This document shows positions 17,999-26,192 of a DNA stretch of 64,000 bases, one piece after another. This stretch comes from Evansella tamaricis (GTDB lineage: Bacteria > Bacillota > Bacilli > Bacillales > Salisediminibacteriaceae). The notes beneath the pieces are model-generated. The model saw only the letters and a program-made list of their open reading frames with translations, was not told the DNA's origin and did not search any database. The DNA lies in the NCBI RefSeq assembly GCF_019042215.1, contig NZ_JAHQCS010000154.1, forward strand, positions 58,750 through 122,749, in the 5' to 3' direction. Both the position numbers and the translations under genes were made by a program. Within the stretch, counting starts at the first letter, position 1. Every line of letters begins with the position of its first letter.

Positions 17999-18069
17999 TT
18001 AGAATCATTCTAATTGAGAATGATTCTCGTTACTATTAGCATTATATTTGCTAATGATAATCATTGTCA
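17999..18069 (-). promoter_or_regulatory. Cluster of three Fur-like boxes before yclN
   Basis: Compared with the Bacillus 7-1-7 Fur motif TGATAATNATTATCA: 18055-18069 reads TGATAATCATTGTCA (14 of 15), 18015-18029 reads TGAGAATGATTCTCG (12 of 15, itself palindromic) and 17999-18013 is a weaker match (11 of 15). The position just ahead of a siderophore importer supports Fur control. Confidence 0.78.
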
Positions 18070-18079
18070 ATGGGTTTTG

Positions 18080-18109
18080 GTAAATTAATTGTTTAAACAA
18101 TTAATTTAC
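18080..18109. promoter_or_regulatory. Perfect 30-bp palindrome
   Basis: The stretch is a perfect inverted repeat centred on GTTTAAAC, with arms GTAAATTAATTGTTT and its complement. It has no spacer and no T run of terminator type. It lies between the Fur boxes and a fourth Fur-like box, 300 bases from the end of a MarR gene. It may be an operator for that or another dimeric regulator; the regulator is inferred only from position. Confidence 0.6.
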
Positions 18110-18177
18110 TATTATTAAATGTTTAAAAACCCCTATACTATATATAAAGGATCCAAACTTGTTTCATTCCAAGTAAA

Positions 18178-18192
18178 TGAAAATTATTATCA
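18178..18192 (+). promoter_or_regulatory. Fourth Fur-like box
   Basis: TGAAAATTATTATCA matches the 7-1-7 Fur motif at 14 of 15 positions. It is about 110 bases from the yclN-side boxes and precedes a plus-strand ribosome site and a 15-codon reading frame that ends in a repeat element, so a former iron-regulated gene may have stood here. Confidence 0.5.
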
Positions 18193-18240
18193 TTGCACAA
18201 ACAAGTATTTTACCGAAGATGGAGCGAAGGGGATTATTGG

Positions 18241-18288
18241 ATGAAAAGGGGTTTTGCTCCACAAAAAAGAGGCTGTACACATGTGTTT
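18241..18288 (+). pseudogene. Possible remnant of an iron-regulated gene, 15 codons
   Basis: GAAGGGG followed by ATTATTGG and ATG at 18241 gives MKRGFAPQKRGCTHVF before a stop. From codon 10 the frame lies inside the inverted-repeat element at 18268. A good ribosome site, an upstream Fur-like box and a truncated frame suggest that an insertion cut the gene, but the residue count is too small to identify a product. Confidence 0.25.
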
Positions 18289-18411
18289 TAATTAATGAGA
18301 AATCCGAACAAAATGATAGTTAATGTCATCATTAGCTCTGGAAATATACTTCGCTATGGTTGTATATTATCGGATTTTCAAATTAAACACTTTAATTGTG
18401 TTCTAGCCTCT
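18268..18411. repeat. Imperfect inverted-repeat element, copy A
   Basis: AGAGGCTG at one end faces CTAGCCTCT at the other, and each arm then contains a GTGTTTTAATT/AATTAAACAC pair and a further TCCGA/TCGGA pair. The right half aligns well with copies B (34110) and C (56926): all share GGTTGT or CGTTGT followed by a TTTTC..TTAAACACTT block. It abuts the stop codon of the MarR gene, so it may act as a transcript end. Confidence 0.75.
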
Positions 18412-18412
18412 A

Positions 18413-18871
18413 CTACTGTTTATTTTTGTCATCACTTAGATTTTGATCAATTTTCGTCAGTACTTTAAGAAAGGTATTCATATCCTCATCAGTTATGTTT
18501 TGTGAAATATCCTCAATCGTTTGTTGTGCCTGCTCAATTAATCCAATTTGCATTTTCTTCCCCTTTGGAGTGAGAAAAATCAAGTTAATTCGTTTATCAA
18601 CTGGATGTTCCATTCGCACCACTAAACCGTTTCTCTCCATATTGTTAATTAATCTGGAGACGCTGGGCTGATCACGTCCCGTCAGTTGGGAAAGTTTATT
18701 CTGTGTCAATCCGTCTTCTTCCCATAAGCGAATCATGATAGACCACTGTTCATGGGTTACAGGATAATTTTTCGTTTTAAAATTTTGGTTAAGACGATTA
18801 ATAATGAGACGAGCGGTTGCTGTAATTCGGTATCCTATTGATTCCCCTAAAACATATTTTCGATAGTCCAT
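18413..18871 (-). CDS. MarR-family transcriptional regulator
   Basis: 152 residues with the winged helix-turn-helix of MarR proteins (LTQNKLSQLTGRDQPSVSRL, then the wing HPVDKRINLIFLTPKGK with its conserved Asp-Lys-Arg). It acts as a dimeric DNA-binding protein, often responding to phenolic or toxic ligands. Its ATG is 45 bases after the amidase gene, so it may be the last gene of the purine operon transcript. A 30-bp perfect palindrome 300 bases further on is a candidate target. The ligand is unknown. Confidence 0.9.
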   Translation of the reverse strand: MDYRKYVLGESIGYRITATARLIINRLNQNFKTKNYPVTHEQWSIMIRLWEEDGLTQNKLSQLTGRDQPSVSRLINNMERNGLVVRMEHPVDKRINLIFLTPKGKKMQIGLIEQAQQTIEDISQNITDEDMNTFLKVLTKIDQNLSDDKNKQ

Positions 18872-18915
18872 ACTATTGTTTTCTCCAATACAGTTTATTA
18901 CACCATATTAGCATA

Positions 18916-20112
18916 TTACCCCGTACGTTTCATCACTCTTTTCCAAACTTCCTCCACCCAATGAAGTAACACCAAATCATTACCAGGTCCCGCTATAACA
19001 GATAACCCTAACGGAACCCCAGGACTATTTGTTACAGGCAACGTTACTTGTGGTAACCCTGCTAATCCTGCAATACATGTTAATTGCATCGTTTTTGCAC
19101 GACGGGATTCAATATCTTCCTTAGAACCGTTTATCTTCGGAGCTGGCCCTGGTATAGTTGGGAGAATCAATATTCCGTCGCCAATGATATTAACTACCTT
19201 CTCTCGTATTTCCGCTCTGACACCAATATTAGGTCCCCATTTTTTTAATTCTAACTCACTGGCCATCTTAAATCTCGCTTCAATATCCGGGCCAAAAACA
19301 GGGTTTTCTTTTGTTATCCACTCTCCATGGTTTTTCCAGATCTCTAATCCTTGAATGATTTTAAAAACATTACTCCATTCTTCCAGTCCATGGTCACTGA
19401 TTTTTTCCCATACTGTTGTCAACACCCCTTCCAATTCAGATAGTACAGGGGATAACACATCCTTTGTCCCTTTCTCCGCCAGTTCCCATGATTCAATTGG
19501 ACATTTAGCTGTTTGAAAAGCGGCGCCAACATGGGTTGGTTTTTTCAGGTCATTAGGGAGTAAAACTTCTCCGATACGAAGTAACGTGTTCGGGTCCTTT
19601 GCCATCCATCCAACAGTATCAAAGCTTTGAGCTAAAGGGATCACTCCGTCTATGGGCACTAAACCATGCGTCGGTCTAAAACCAAAGATACCACAATACG
19701 CAGCCGGTATACGGACGGAACCTCCGGTATCTGTTCCCAGTGAAAAATCCACAAGACCTGAAGAAACTGCAACGGCAGATCCACTGGATGATCCACCTGG
19801 AATGCGCTTCGGATCCTTTGGATTGATTGGGGTCCCATAATGAAAATTCTCTCCGTTTAAACTATACATCAGTTCATCCGTTATCGTAGTGCCAACAAAG
19901 GTTGCACCATTATCTAACAACAAATCAATTACTGATGCATTCTTTTCCGCAGGGGGATGTGTTTTCAGCCAATCTGGATTACCGGCTGTCCCTTTTATTC
20001 CCTTCACTTGGAAAACATCTTTAACTGCAAAGGTTAAACTTGATAGTTTTCCTTTCCTATTTGGTTTTAAAAGAATATCATTGCGAACAAAGGCATTAAA
20101 AACATCTTTCAT
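18916..20112 (-). CDS. Amidase signature family hydrolase in the purine operon
   Basis: 398 residues. The Ser-cisSer-Lys triad is visible: Lys in FAVKDVF (about residue 31), then PGGSSSGSAVAV and GTDTGGSVRIPA. Short amidases of this type cut small amides or carbamoyl compounds. It follows pucG by 24 bases, with GGAAGGAG before its ATG. PucG makes oxalurate, so an oxalurate or oxamate amidohydrolase role is attractive; Klebsiella hpx purine clusters carry amidases for those steps. This is inference, and a different amide is possible. It is not part of the B. subtilis puc set. Confidence 0.85.
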   Translation of the reverse strand: MKDVFNAFVRNDILLKPNRKGKLSSLTFAVKDVFQVKGIKGTAGNPDWLKTHPPAEKNASVIDLLLDNGATFVGTTITDELMYSLNGENFHYGTPINPKDPKRIPGGSSSGSAVAVSSGLVDFSLGTDTGGSVRIPAAYCGIFGFRPTHGLVPIDGVIPLAQSFDTVGWMAKDPNTLLRIGEVLLPNDLKKPTHVGAAFQTAKCPIESWELAEKGTKDVLSPVLSELEGVLTTVWEKISDHGLEEWSNVFKIIQGLEIWKNHGEWITKENPVFGPDIEARFKMASELELKKWGPNIGVRAEIREKVVNIIGDGILILPTIPGPAPKINGSKEDIESRRAKTMQLTCIAGLAGLPQVTLPVTNSPGVPLGLSVIAGPGNDLVLLHWVEEVWKRVMKRTG

Positions 20113-20136
20113 TATGGTTCTCCTTCCATCAAGTAT

Positions 20137-21375
20137 TCATCGTTGTTCTACACTTTGATAAGTATCCATCGCAGCCTGAACACCATCCCCCGTTTTTAGT
20201 TTCACTCCATGGCGAAGTAATACTGCCTCTAGAGATGCTAGAGTAAGAAGTACATTTCGTTTTTGACAACTGTATCCCATAGTACCAATTCGCCATATTT
20301 TTCCTTGTAAAGGTCCGAAAGAACTGGCAATTTCTATTCCAAACTCTTGAAGCAACATCCCCCTTACGGAGTCTCCGTCTATCCCTTCCGGAATAGAGAC
20401 ACATGTAACCATTGGCATTTTAACAGAGCTGTTTCCAAATAAGGAGAGGCCCATGGCATGTATACCGGAAATCAAAGCACGTTCATGTAACCGATGTCGC
20501 TTATACCTCTCTTCCAGCCCTTCCTCTATAATTAGCCGTAGTCCTTCGTACAAACCATAGAGCATAGAGGTTGCTTCGGTATGATGGTTTAACCTCGCTG
20601 GGCTCCAATAATCTTGAAGTTGACTCAAATCGAAATAATTGCTACGAATTCTCCTGTCTACATTTCGTGACAGAAGCTGTTCTTCCGTTGCTATCCCCCG
20701 TTCCACTGCTTTTCGTTCTAAAATGATTTCCTCAATCCGTTCATTATAGGTGATAGGGGCCATTCCAGAAGGGACAGAGAGACACTTTTGCGTACCGGTT
20801 ATGAGTCCATCAATATTCCATTCATCGGTTTTCACTTCAGTCCCGGCAACTGTCGCAACTGCATCAACAATAAGTAAGCAGTCATTTTCCCTACAGGCGT
20901 ATCCAACATCCTTTAAAGGCTGCATCCGCCCTGTGGATGTATCCCCATGTACCATAGCCACAATCTTTGGTCTTACTCTTTTCATTTCCTTTATTATTTC
21001 TTCTGGATCAAATACTTCTCCCCACTCACAGCTGAGGAAATGGACATCTGCACCACAGCGTTCACAGATTTCCATTAATAAATAGCCGAATCTTCCAAAG
21101 GATGGTATTAAAACCCTATCCCCTTCCTCGATGACACTACAGAGAACGGCTTCAATTCCCGCCCTTGATGTTCCATCAATGGGATAAGCCCAGTGATTCT
21201 TAGTCTGTAGTACTTCCCTTAATAAATCCATCGTATCGTTCATTAAGGATGTAAAGCTTGGATCAAATTGTCCCAAAATCGAGGATGACATGGCCCGAAG
21301 AACTCTCGGATCCACCTCCACTGGACCTGGTGTCATAATGGTACGGGCAGGGACGTTATAAGGACTAAGTGACAT
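20137..21375 (-). CDS. pucG: (S)-ureidoglycine--glyoxylate transaminase
   Basis: 412 residues, class V PLP aminotransferase of the alanine-glyoxylate type. TPGPVEVDPRVLRAM opens the fold, DGTSRAGIEAVL binds phosphate, VDAVATVAGTEV carries the PLP-ring Asp, and the PLP Lys is in GTQKCLSVPSG. It passes the amino group of ureidoglycine to glyoxylate, giving oxalurate and glycine. It lies between allantoate amidohydrolase (which makes its substrate) and the amidase. GAAGGAGG precedes the ATG. Confidence 0.93.
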   Translation of the reverse strand: MSLSPYNVPARTIMTPGPVEVDPRVLRAMSSSILGQFDPSFTSLMNDTMDLLREVLQTKNHWAYPIDGTSRAGIEAVLCSVIEEGDRVLIPSFGRFGYLLMEICERCGADVHFLSCEWGEVFDPEEIIKEMKRVRPKIVAMVHGDTSTGRMQPLKDVGYACRENDCLLIVDAVATVAGTEVKTDEWNIDGLITGTQKCLSVPSGMAPITYNERIEEIILERKAVERGIATEEQLLSRNVDRRIRSNYFDLSQLQDYWSPARLNHHTEATSMLYGLYEGLRLIIEEGLEERYKRHRLHERALISGIHAMGLSLFGNSSVKMPMVTCVSIPEGIDGDSVRGMLLQEFGIEIASSFGPLQGKIWRIGTMGYSCQKRNVLLTLASLEAVLLRHGVKLKTGDGVQAAMDTYQSVEQR

Positions 21376-21453
21376 CGTATCTCCTCCTTCTAAAAAGGCT
21401 GGAATTATTTTTACTCCATTGGTAATTCCTATACATACGTGGGTACCCTTTCT

Positions 21454-22695
21454 TTATCTCGCTAATCGGAGGAGAGTATGGAGCAAGACTTCTGTTCCAC
21501 GGACACAATCCTCCTTACTGGTCCATTCCCTCGGATGATGACTTATCCCATTTTTAGAACGGACAAAGATCATTCCCATTTTCGTTATTTTGGAAAGGAT
21601 TAAGGAATCATGTCCTGCACCACAAGCAAGTTTCATCGTTGGTATATTCCTTTCCTTACACACCTCATCAAGAACCTGCACTATTTCTTCAGAACAGGCA
21701 GCAGGGTCCACTTCTTTCTTTACACGGATCTCACCTTTTAATCCTCTTCTTACTTTCACCTCTTGAACAGTATGATAAATCCTTGCAACCATCGCATTCC
21801 GTTGTTCTTTATCCCCGTGTCGGAGGTCGATAGAAAATATCGCTTTGCCAGGTACGACGTTAACACCACCTGGTTCAACTTTGACCTTTCCAACAGTACC
21901 AACTCCTTGGTACTGTTTTGCGATTTTTTCAACCTCTAGCATCAGTTCTGCCATTCCTAAAGAAGCATCTCTTCGGATGTTCATGGGTGTAGCCCCAGCA
22001 TGGTCTGTAGTACCGTCCAATTCCACCTCTAACCAGACTGGTCCTTGAATTGAAGTGACAATACCCACTCCTAGATTGTTGTCTTCCAATACTCTTCCTT
22101 GTTCAATATGCATTTCCACAAATGCCTTTATTTGGTCAGGCTTGATCGCCGCTTTTTTATAGTTTTCCGGATTTAAGTTTCCGTTACGAAGCGCCTCTTT
22201 ATAGGTTAAGCCAGATTCATCTGTTAGTTGAAGATCCTTTTCATCTAATTCGCCAATAAATCCTCTGCTTCCTATATACCCTGTCCCAAAGCGTGTGCCC
22301 TCTTCATCCGTGAAAGAAATAATCTCAATGGAGTGAGAGAGGGTGATCCCTGATTCCTTAATGGTTCGGACTGCTTCGAGGGCTCCTAGAACCCCAAGTG
22401 CACCATCAAACTTTCCCCCTTGAAACACCGTATCAATATGAGAACCTGTCAGAACAGATGGGGCCTTTCTATCCATCCCTTGATACTTCCCGATGATATT
22501 TCCAATTTCATCTACGCGGACCTCTAACCCATCCTTTTTCATTAACCGAATCAAATACTCTCGTCCTTCTAGATCTTCCTTACTAAGGGACAATCGGGAT
22601 ACACCGTTTGAAGGATCCGAATTTAATCCAATATTTCCGAGTTCCATTAAAGTAGTCCATAACCTGTCTTGATTTATTTGAATGGTGTTCGTCAT
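21454..22695 (-). CDS. pucF: Allantoate amidohydrolase
   Basis: 413 residues, M20/M25 metallopeptidase-like hydantoinase/carbamoylase family. Metal ligands are visible in TGSHIDTV, SFTDEEGTRFG and CGAGHDSLIL, with the dimerisation domain in the middle (GTTDHAGATPM). It hydrolyses allantoate to ureidoglycine, ammonia and CO2. It is followed by pucG. GGGTGG precedes the ATG. N-carbamoyl amino acid hydrolase is the alternative reading, but context makes allantoate the likely substrate. Confidence 0.92.
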   Translation of the reverse strand: MTNTIQINQDRLWTTLMELGNIGLNSDPSNGVSRLSLSKEDLEGREYLIRLMKKDGLEVRVDEIGNIIGKYQGMDRKAPSVLTGSHIDTVFQGGKFDGALGVLGALEAVRTIKESGITLSHSIEIISFTDEEGTRFGTGYIGSRGFIGELDEKDLQLTDESGLTYKEALRNGNLNPENYKKAAIKPDQIKAFVEMHIEQGRVLEDNNLGVGIVTSIQGPVWLEVELDGTTDHAGATPMNIRRDASLGMAELMLEVEKIAKQYQGVGTVGKVKVEPGGVNVVPGKAIFSIDLRHGDKEQRNAMVARIYHTVQEVKVRRGLKGEIRVKKEVDPAACSEEIVQVLDEVCKERNIPTMKLACGAGHDSLILSKITKMGMIFVRSKNGISHHPREWTSKEDCVRGTEVLLHTLLRLAR

Positions 22696-22737
22696 ATCGT
22701 TACCACCCTTGTTGTAGTTTAAAGCACTTTGAATCTA

Positions 22738-23115
22738 TTAACTTCCGCGATACGTACTATATCCCCCTGGTGCTATTAGTAATGGTACATGATAATGAGC
22801 AGAACGATCAGATATAGTGAACCGGACAGGAACCACGTTTAAAAAAGGAAGTTCATCCTGCAGAACACCTCGAGATTCAAAGTAATCGGCCACATGAAAA
22901 AGTAATTCATATTGTCCTATCTTCATTTTCTCCCCATCTAACAGGGGGTGATCTACCCTGCCATCCTTATTGGTTTCACATTCCAACACCTTAACGTGAG
23001 TTTGTGATATACTGCGATATTTCCAAAGTTCAATGACCATGTTCTCTGCAGGTCTCCCAATACTTGTATCGAGCACATGTGTCGTCAGTCGGCCACCACC
23101 TATTATTTCTCCCAT
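22738..23115 (-). CDS. pucM: 5-hydroxyisourate hydrolase
   Basis: 125 residues, transthyretin-like fold. Family marks are LTTHVLDTSIGRPA near the N-terminus, the middle Arg of DGRV, HYHVPLL and the C-terminal tetrapeptide YRGS. It opens 5-hydroxyisourate, the uricase product, to OHCU. The start overlaps the end of the uricase gene by 13 bases, and GAGGAAG sits seven bases ahead, so translation is coupled. Confidence 0.94.
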   Translation of the reverse strand: MGEIIGGGRLTTHVLDTSIGRPAENMVIELWKYRSISQTHVKVLECETNKDGRVDHPLLDGEKMKIGQYELLFHVADYFESRGVLQDELPFLNVVPVRFTISDRSAHYHVPLLIAPGGYSTYRGS

Positions 23116-24086
23116 TCTTTTACTTCCTCCGGGGTCATCGAAAAAACTTGGAATCCGTATGGTGGTCGAGGGTCCGTAAACACTTTCCCTTTCAGAGAGC
23201 TAGGTATCTCCTCCAAGACGGTATCCCATGTTCGGTTATTAGATTCAAATGTAACTTCCCCTAACTCCGGAAATCGCATTAATATTCTTTTTCCAATCAC
23301 ATAAATCAAGTATTGGATGGATGGTGAATCCTCCTGATGGAACATCGTTTGGGCAATCTGAACAACTTGCTCGGCACAAACATAATTTACAGGACGTTTT
23401 CCGTGTGCATCCTTTGGATTCTTGTAGCGCCAACGGATATTTAAATAGATAAATAGTGGTCTGTCAAATGTTTCTGGAAGAGTAGTATATTCATCCTTAA
23501 TAAATCCATAAAAGGAACTGCCCTTTACTTTCATCAATCGCAACCCTTCCACTCCACTCCATTGATCCACAACCTGGAACTTGTCTTCCTCTGTCCGTTC
23601 CATTTCAAGAGAAGCATAAGGCTGTTCTAACAGCCCTTGGCGGAAAACAGTATCACTTGGAGTGAACTCCTGTTCTGAGGGAATCTCCACTTCTTGAAAA
23701 GGGAACTGCTTTCCTGAGATCGTAACCCCGTTAATATGAGAATAGGTCTCGAGAAATTTTCCACTCACAAACTCCAAAAATTCCTCCATCGTGGAACCCT
23801 CAAACTCCCCTGCATGATATAAGATAAAGTTTTTCATGGAGTCTGTCGCTATGACAGAAGTGTTATCACCTTTTGTAAACGAGGGTAAGAAAGCATCTCC
23901 CTTTAAAGCTACTTGAATATCCATTCCTAAGATGGTGTTATTTCTGCCTTTAAAATTGGACTCTGGTATCTTTTTTATTCCTTTTAACGGTTTTGCATAC
24001 GTACGATAAACGAACACGTCCCCTTTCCCATAATACATCGTGCGTGCGGTCCCTTTATTCACTGGCTTTGTTTCCAAATCCTTCAC
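23103..24086 (-). CDS. pucL: Uricase (separate protein, not fused)
   Basis: 327 residues. Urate oxidase tunnel-fold motifs are present: YGKGDVFVYR with the catalytic Lys, NTSVIATDSMKN with the catalytic Thr and Asp, and the second-half domain up to FTDPRPPYGFQVF. It oxidises urate to 5-hydroxyisourate without cofactor. In B. subtilis, PucL is a fusion with OHCU decarboxylase; here the two are separate genes overlapping by four bases (GTGA). The GTG start at 24086 lacks spacing to a ribosome site; the TTG at 24077 is six bases from GGGGGTG and may be used. Confidence 0.93.
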   Translation of the reverse strand: MKDLETKPVNKGTARTMYYGKGDVFVYRTYAKPLKGIKKIPESNFKGRNNTILGMDIQVALKGDAFLPSFTKGDNTSVIATDSMKNFILYHAGEFEGSTMEEFLEFVSGKFLETYSHINGVTISGKQFPFQEVEIPSEQEFTPSDTVFRQGLLEQPYASLEMERTEEDKFQVVDQWSGVEGLRLMKVKGSSFYGFIKDEYTTLPETFDRPLFIYLNIRWRYKNPKDAHGKRPVNYVCAEQVVQIAQTMFHQEDSPSIQYLIYVIGKRILMRFPELGEVTFESNNRTWDTVLEEIPSSLKGKVFTDPRPPYGFQVFSMTPEEVKEWEK

Positions 24087-24601
24087 CCCCGTGTTTCTGT
24101 TTTTTCAGAAATCAAATCTTCTAAGCGAAATTTAACAATCTTACTTACTTCCTTTAGTGCTGTATCCATTTCTTCATCATAGGAATTGGATATCCTTAAT
24201 TCCATTTGTTGTTGGATCTTCGTTTTGTTTTGTCCCTTAACTGCCATAATAAATGGAAAACCAAACCGTTCCACATATTGCTTGTTCAGACTGGAAAAAT
24301 GTAAAAATTCTTCCTCAGATAGTTCGTTTAGTCCAGCACCTGATTGCTCCTGTTTCGAAGATTCAGAGATAACTAGTCTTGTTCCAAGGTCTGGGTGAGC
24401 ACGTAATAAAGATAGTTTCATTGCATTCTCAGCATGGTACATTTCCCTGATCATCATTTCATATAATTCTTTTAAGCTTGCAAATGGATGGTACTTCCAC
24501 GATTGCTTTGCTACCCACGGAGAATGTTCAAATACTACACCTATTGATTGCACAAACTGATTTTGGTCCATCCTGTTTACTTCATTGATTGTAAACCCCA
24601 T
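24083..24601 (-). CDS. 2-oxo-4-hydroxy-4-carboxy-5-ureidoimidazoline (OHCU) decarboxylase
   Basis: 172 residues, matching the N-terminal half of B. subtilis PucL. Family motifs HPDLG, EQSGAGL and FGFPFIMAVKG are present, including the catalytic His of the first. It makes S-allantoin from OHCU. It is co-translated with uricase (ATG/GTG overlap downstream) and lies 20 bases after the deaminase gene. AGGAAGG precedes the ATG. Confidence 0.93.
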   Translation of the reverse strand: MGFTINEVNRMDQNQFVQSIGVVFEHSPWVAKQSWKYHPFASLKELYEMMIREMYHAENAMKLSLLRAHPDLGTRLVISESSKQEQSGAGLNELSEEEFLHFSSLNKQYVERFGFPFIMAVKGQNKTKIQQQMELRISNSYDEEMDTALKEVSKIVKFRLEDLISEKTETRG

Positions 24602-24620
24602 AACTCACCTTCCTCCCTCT

Positions 24621-25958
24621 TTAAGCGATTTGTTCCATTCGCTTTAACAATCTCTTGATGGAATCATTTGCCTCTTGTAAAACAAGGCTCTTATCAATTG
24701 TTTTAAGTTTTTTATTTTCCATCACAATTTTTCCATTAATAATGGTTGTTTCCACATCTGATCTGGTGGCAGAGTAAACAATTCGGGAAATGGTATCCAC
24801 GTCATAGGAAGGATAAATATGAAAATCGTTCAAATTCAAGATGGCAAGGTCTGCCTTTTTCCCAACTTCTATACTGCCGATTTCCCTTTCCATTCCTAAC
24901 GCCCTTGCACCACCAATGGTCGCCATAGTAAACACCGTTTTTGCATCCATTGCGGTGGGTCCATGAACTGGTTTTTGAATGAGTGCCGCCAACCGCATCT
25001 CATTAAACATGTCTAAATTATTATTACAAGGTGCTCCGTCTGCCCCTAAACTAACAGAGATATGCTTGTCAAGAAGATGGGGTATTTCGGCAATTCCAGA
25101 AGCTAGTTTTAAATTGGATCCTGGACAATGGCTGACATTCACTTTTCTATCACGAATAATCCGTTTCTCTTCCTCATCCAACCAGATGCAATGGGCGAGG
25201 ATCAACCTTTCGTTTGCCAGACCGAGATAGTCTAAATAGGTTACATTACGCATTCCTGTTTCTCTTTGGACTATCTCAATTTCTCCTAAATTCTCTGACG
25301 CATGAGTGTGAACATGAATTTTATAACGATCGGATAGTGTCTTAACCTCTTTCAAAAGATCTTCTGTACAGGAAACGACAAACCTCGGTGAGAATGCATA
25401 TTTGATTCGTCCACTGTCATATCCATGCCATTTCTCCATCAGATCAACACTTTGCTGAATCGAATCGGATGTCCGTTCTTGTAATGGAAGGGGTACTTCC
25501 TTTCCTTTATCCATCATCGCTTTCCCGGACAATGCCCGAATCCCTGAGGCTGCAATCCCTTGAAGTGCATAATCGGTATGGTGAACCGTTTCCATATCCA
25601 CAATGGTCGTTGTGCCACTTTGGATGAGTTCACCCAGTCCGAGCAGTGCAGAGTAATAGATGGAATCACCATCATGTGCCGCTTCCAGTGGCCAAATCCG
25701 TTTTCGTAACCAATCCATTAGTTCCATATCATCTCCCTTTCCCCGAAATAAGGTTTGACAGAGATGAATATGGGTCTGAATGAACCCAGGTATAATGACA
25801 CGTCCCGTCACATCAATGACTTTGTCGCCCGGATGTGACTTTAAATTCTTCCCAATTGCCTTGATCGTATCTCCTGTAATATAAATATCCCCGACCATCT
25901 GCTCGCCATTACCATTCATGGTAATGATTTCACCATTTTTAAGTAATATATTCGCCAT
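24621..25958 (-). CDS. Amidohydrolase, probable guanine (purine) deaminase
   Basis: 445 residues, metal-dependent amidohydrolase of the SsnA/TrzN/MtaD group. Metal and catalytic residues: QTHIHL, HVHTHASE, LILAHC and SLGADGAPCNNN; the beta-sandwich ends enclose the barrel. In a purine catabolic operon headed by a guanine-class riboswitch, deamination of guanine to xanthine is the likely job. Sequence alone does not exclude adenosine, S-adenosylhomocysteine or 8-oxoguanine deamination. It is the first gene after the riboswitch, with GGGGGAGG before its ATG. Confidence 0.85.
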   Translation of the reverse strand: MANILLKNGEIITMNGNGEQMVGDIYITGDTIKAIGKNLKSHPGDKVIDVTGRVIIPGFIQTHIHLCQTLFRGKGDDMELMDWLRKRIWPLEAAHDGDSIYYSALLGLGELIQSGTTTIVDMETVHHTDYALQGIAASGIRALSGKAMMDKGKEVPLPLQERTSDSIQQSVDLMEKWHGYDSGRIKYAFSPRFVVSCTEDLLKEVKTLSDRYKIHVHTHASENLGEIEIVQRETGMRNVTYLDYLGLANERLILAHCIWLDEEEKRIIRDRKVNVSHCPGSNLKLASGIAEIPHLLDKHISVSLGADGAPCNNNLDMFNEMRLAALIQKPVHGPTAMDAKTVFTMATIGGARALGMEREIGSIEVGKKADLAILNLNDFHIYPSYDVDTISRIVYSATRSDVETTIINGKIVMENKKLKTIDKSLVLQEANDSIKRLLKRMEQIA

Positions 25959-26057
25959 TCGTCCTCCCCCTAGCCTCCTGTTTCTGGACCATACTTGAAA
26001 TCTAGTGTTCTATATCATTCCTCTCGCGGCTATGACACTTCTAATTAGCTTAACAAT

Positions 26058-26106
26058 TAGAAAAGGCTACGAAGAGATGTACACACAGTTACACCACTTC
26101 GTAGCC
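26058..26106 (-). terminator. Riboswitch terminator before the purine degradation genes
   Basis: On the minus strand GGCTACGAAG (plus 26097-26106) pairs perfectly with CTTCGTAGCC (plus 26065-26074) over ten bases, followed by TTTT. Its 5' arm contains the 3' strand of aptamer helix P1 (26098-26103), so aptamer and terminator cannot form together. Confidence 0.85.
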
Positions 26107-26162
26107 AGGAATTTATGGTCCCTTGTAGAAACCCTCAAACCGTATTATTGAGGATATACGAA
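26098..26162 (-). ncRNA. Guanine-class purine riboswitch aptamer
   Basis: Read on the minus strand: P1 TTCGTA with TACGAA; P2 CCTCAA with TTGAGG, closing a loop that keeps the GG of the kissing contact; J2/3 GTTTCTAC, exact for the class; P3 with loop ACCATAAA, keeping the CC partner; J3/1 GGCTACG with C at the specificity position, which points to guanine, hypoxanthine or xanthine rather than adenine. Departures: J1/2 is one base shorter than usual and G replaces A before the specificity C. P1 competes with the terminator, so ligand should switch transcription on. Confidence 0.88.
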
Positions 26163-26192
26163 AAAAATAAATTGTATTTATCTGTCATCTAA

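Noticed and set aside
20129..20404. Minus-strand open frame of 91 codons at the pucG/amidase junction
   Set aside because: It lies in another frame inside pucG, which has intact family motifs to its end.
23245..23433. 62-codon minus-strand frame within uricase
   Set aside because: Other-frame reading of the uricase gene, which is intact.
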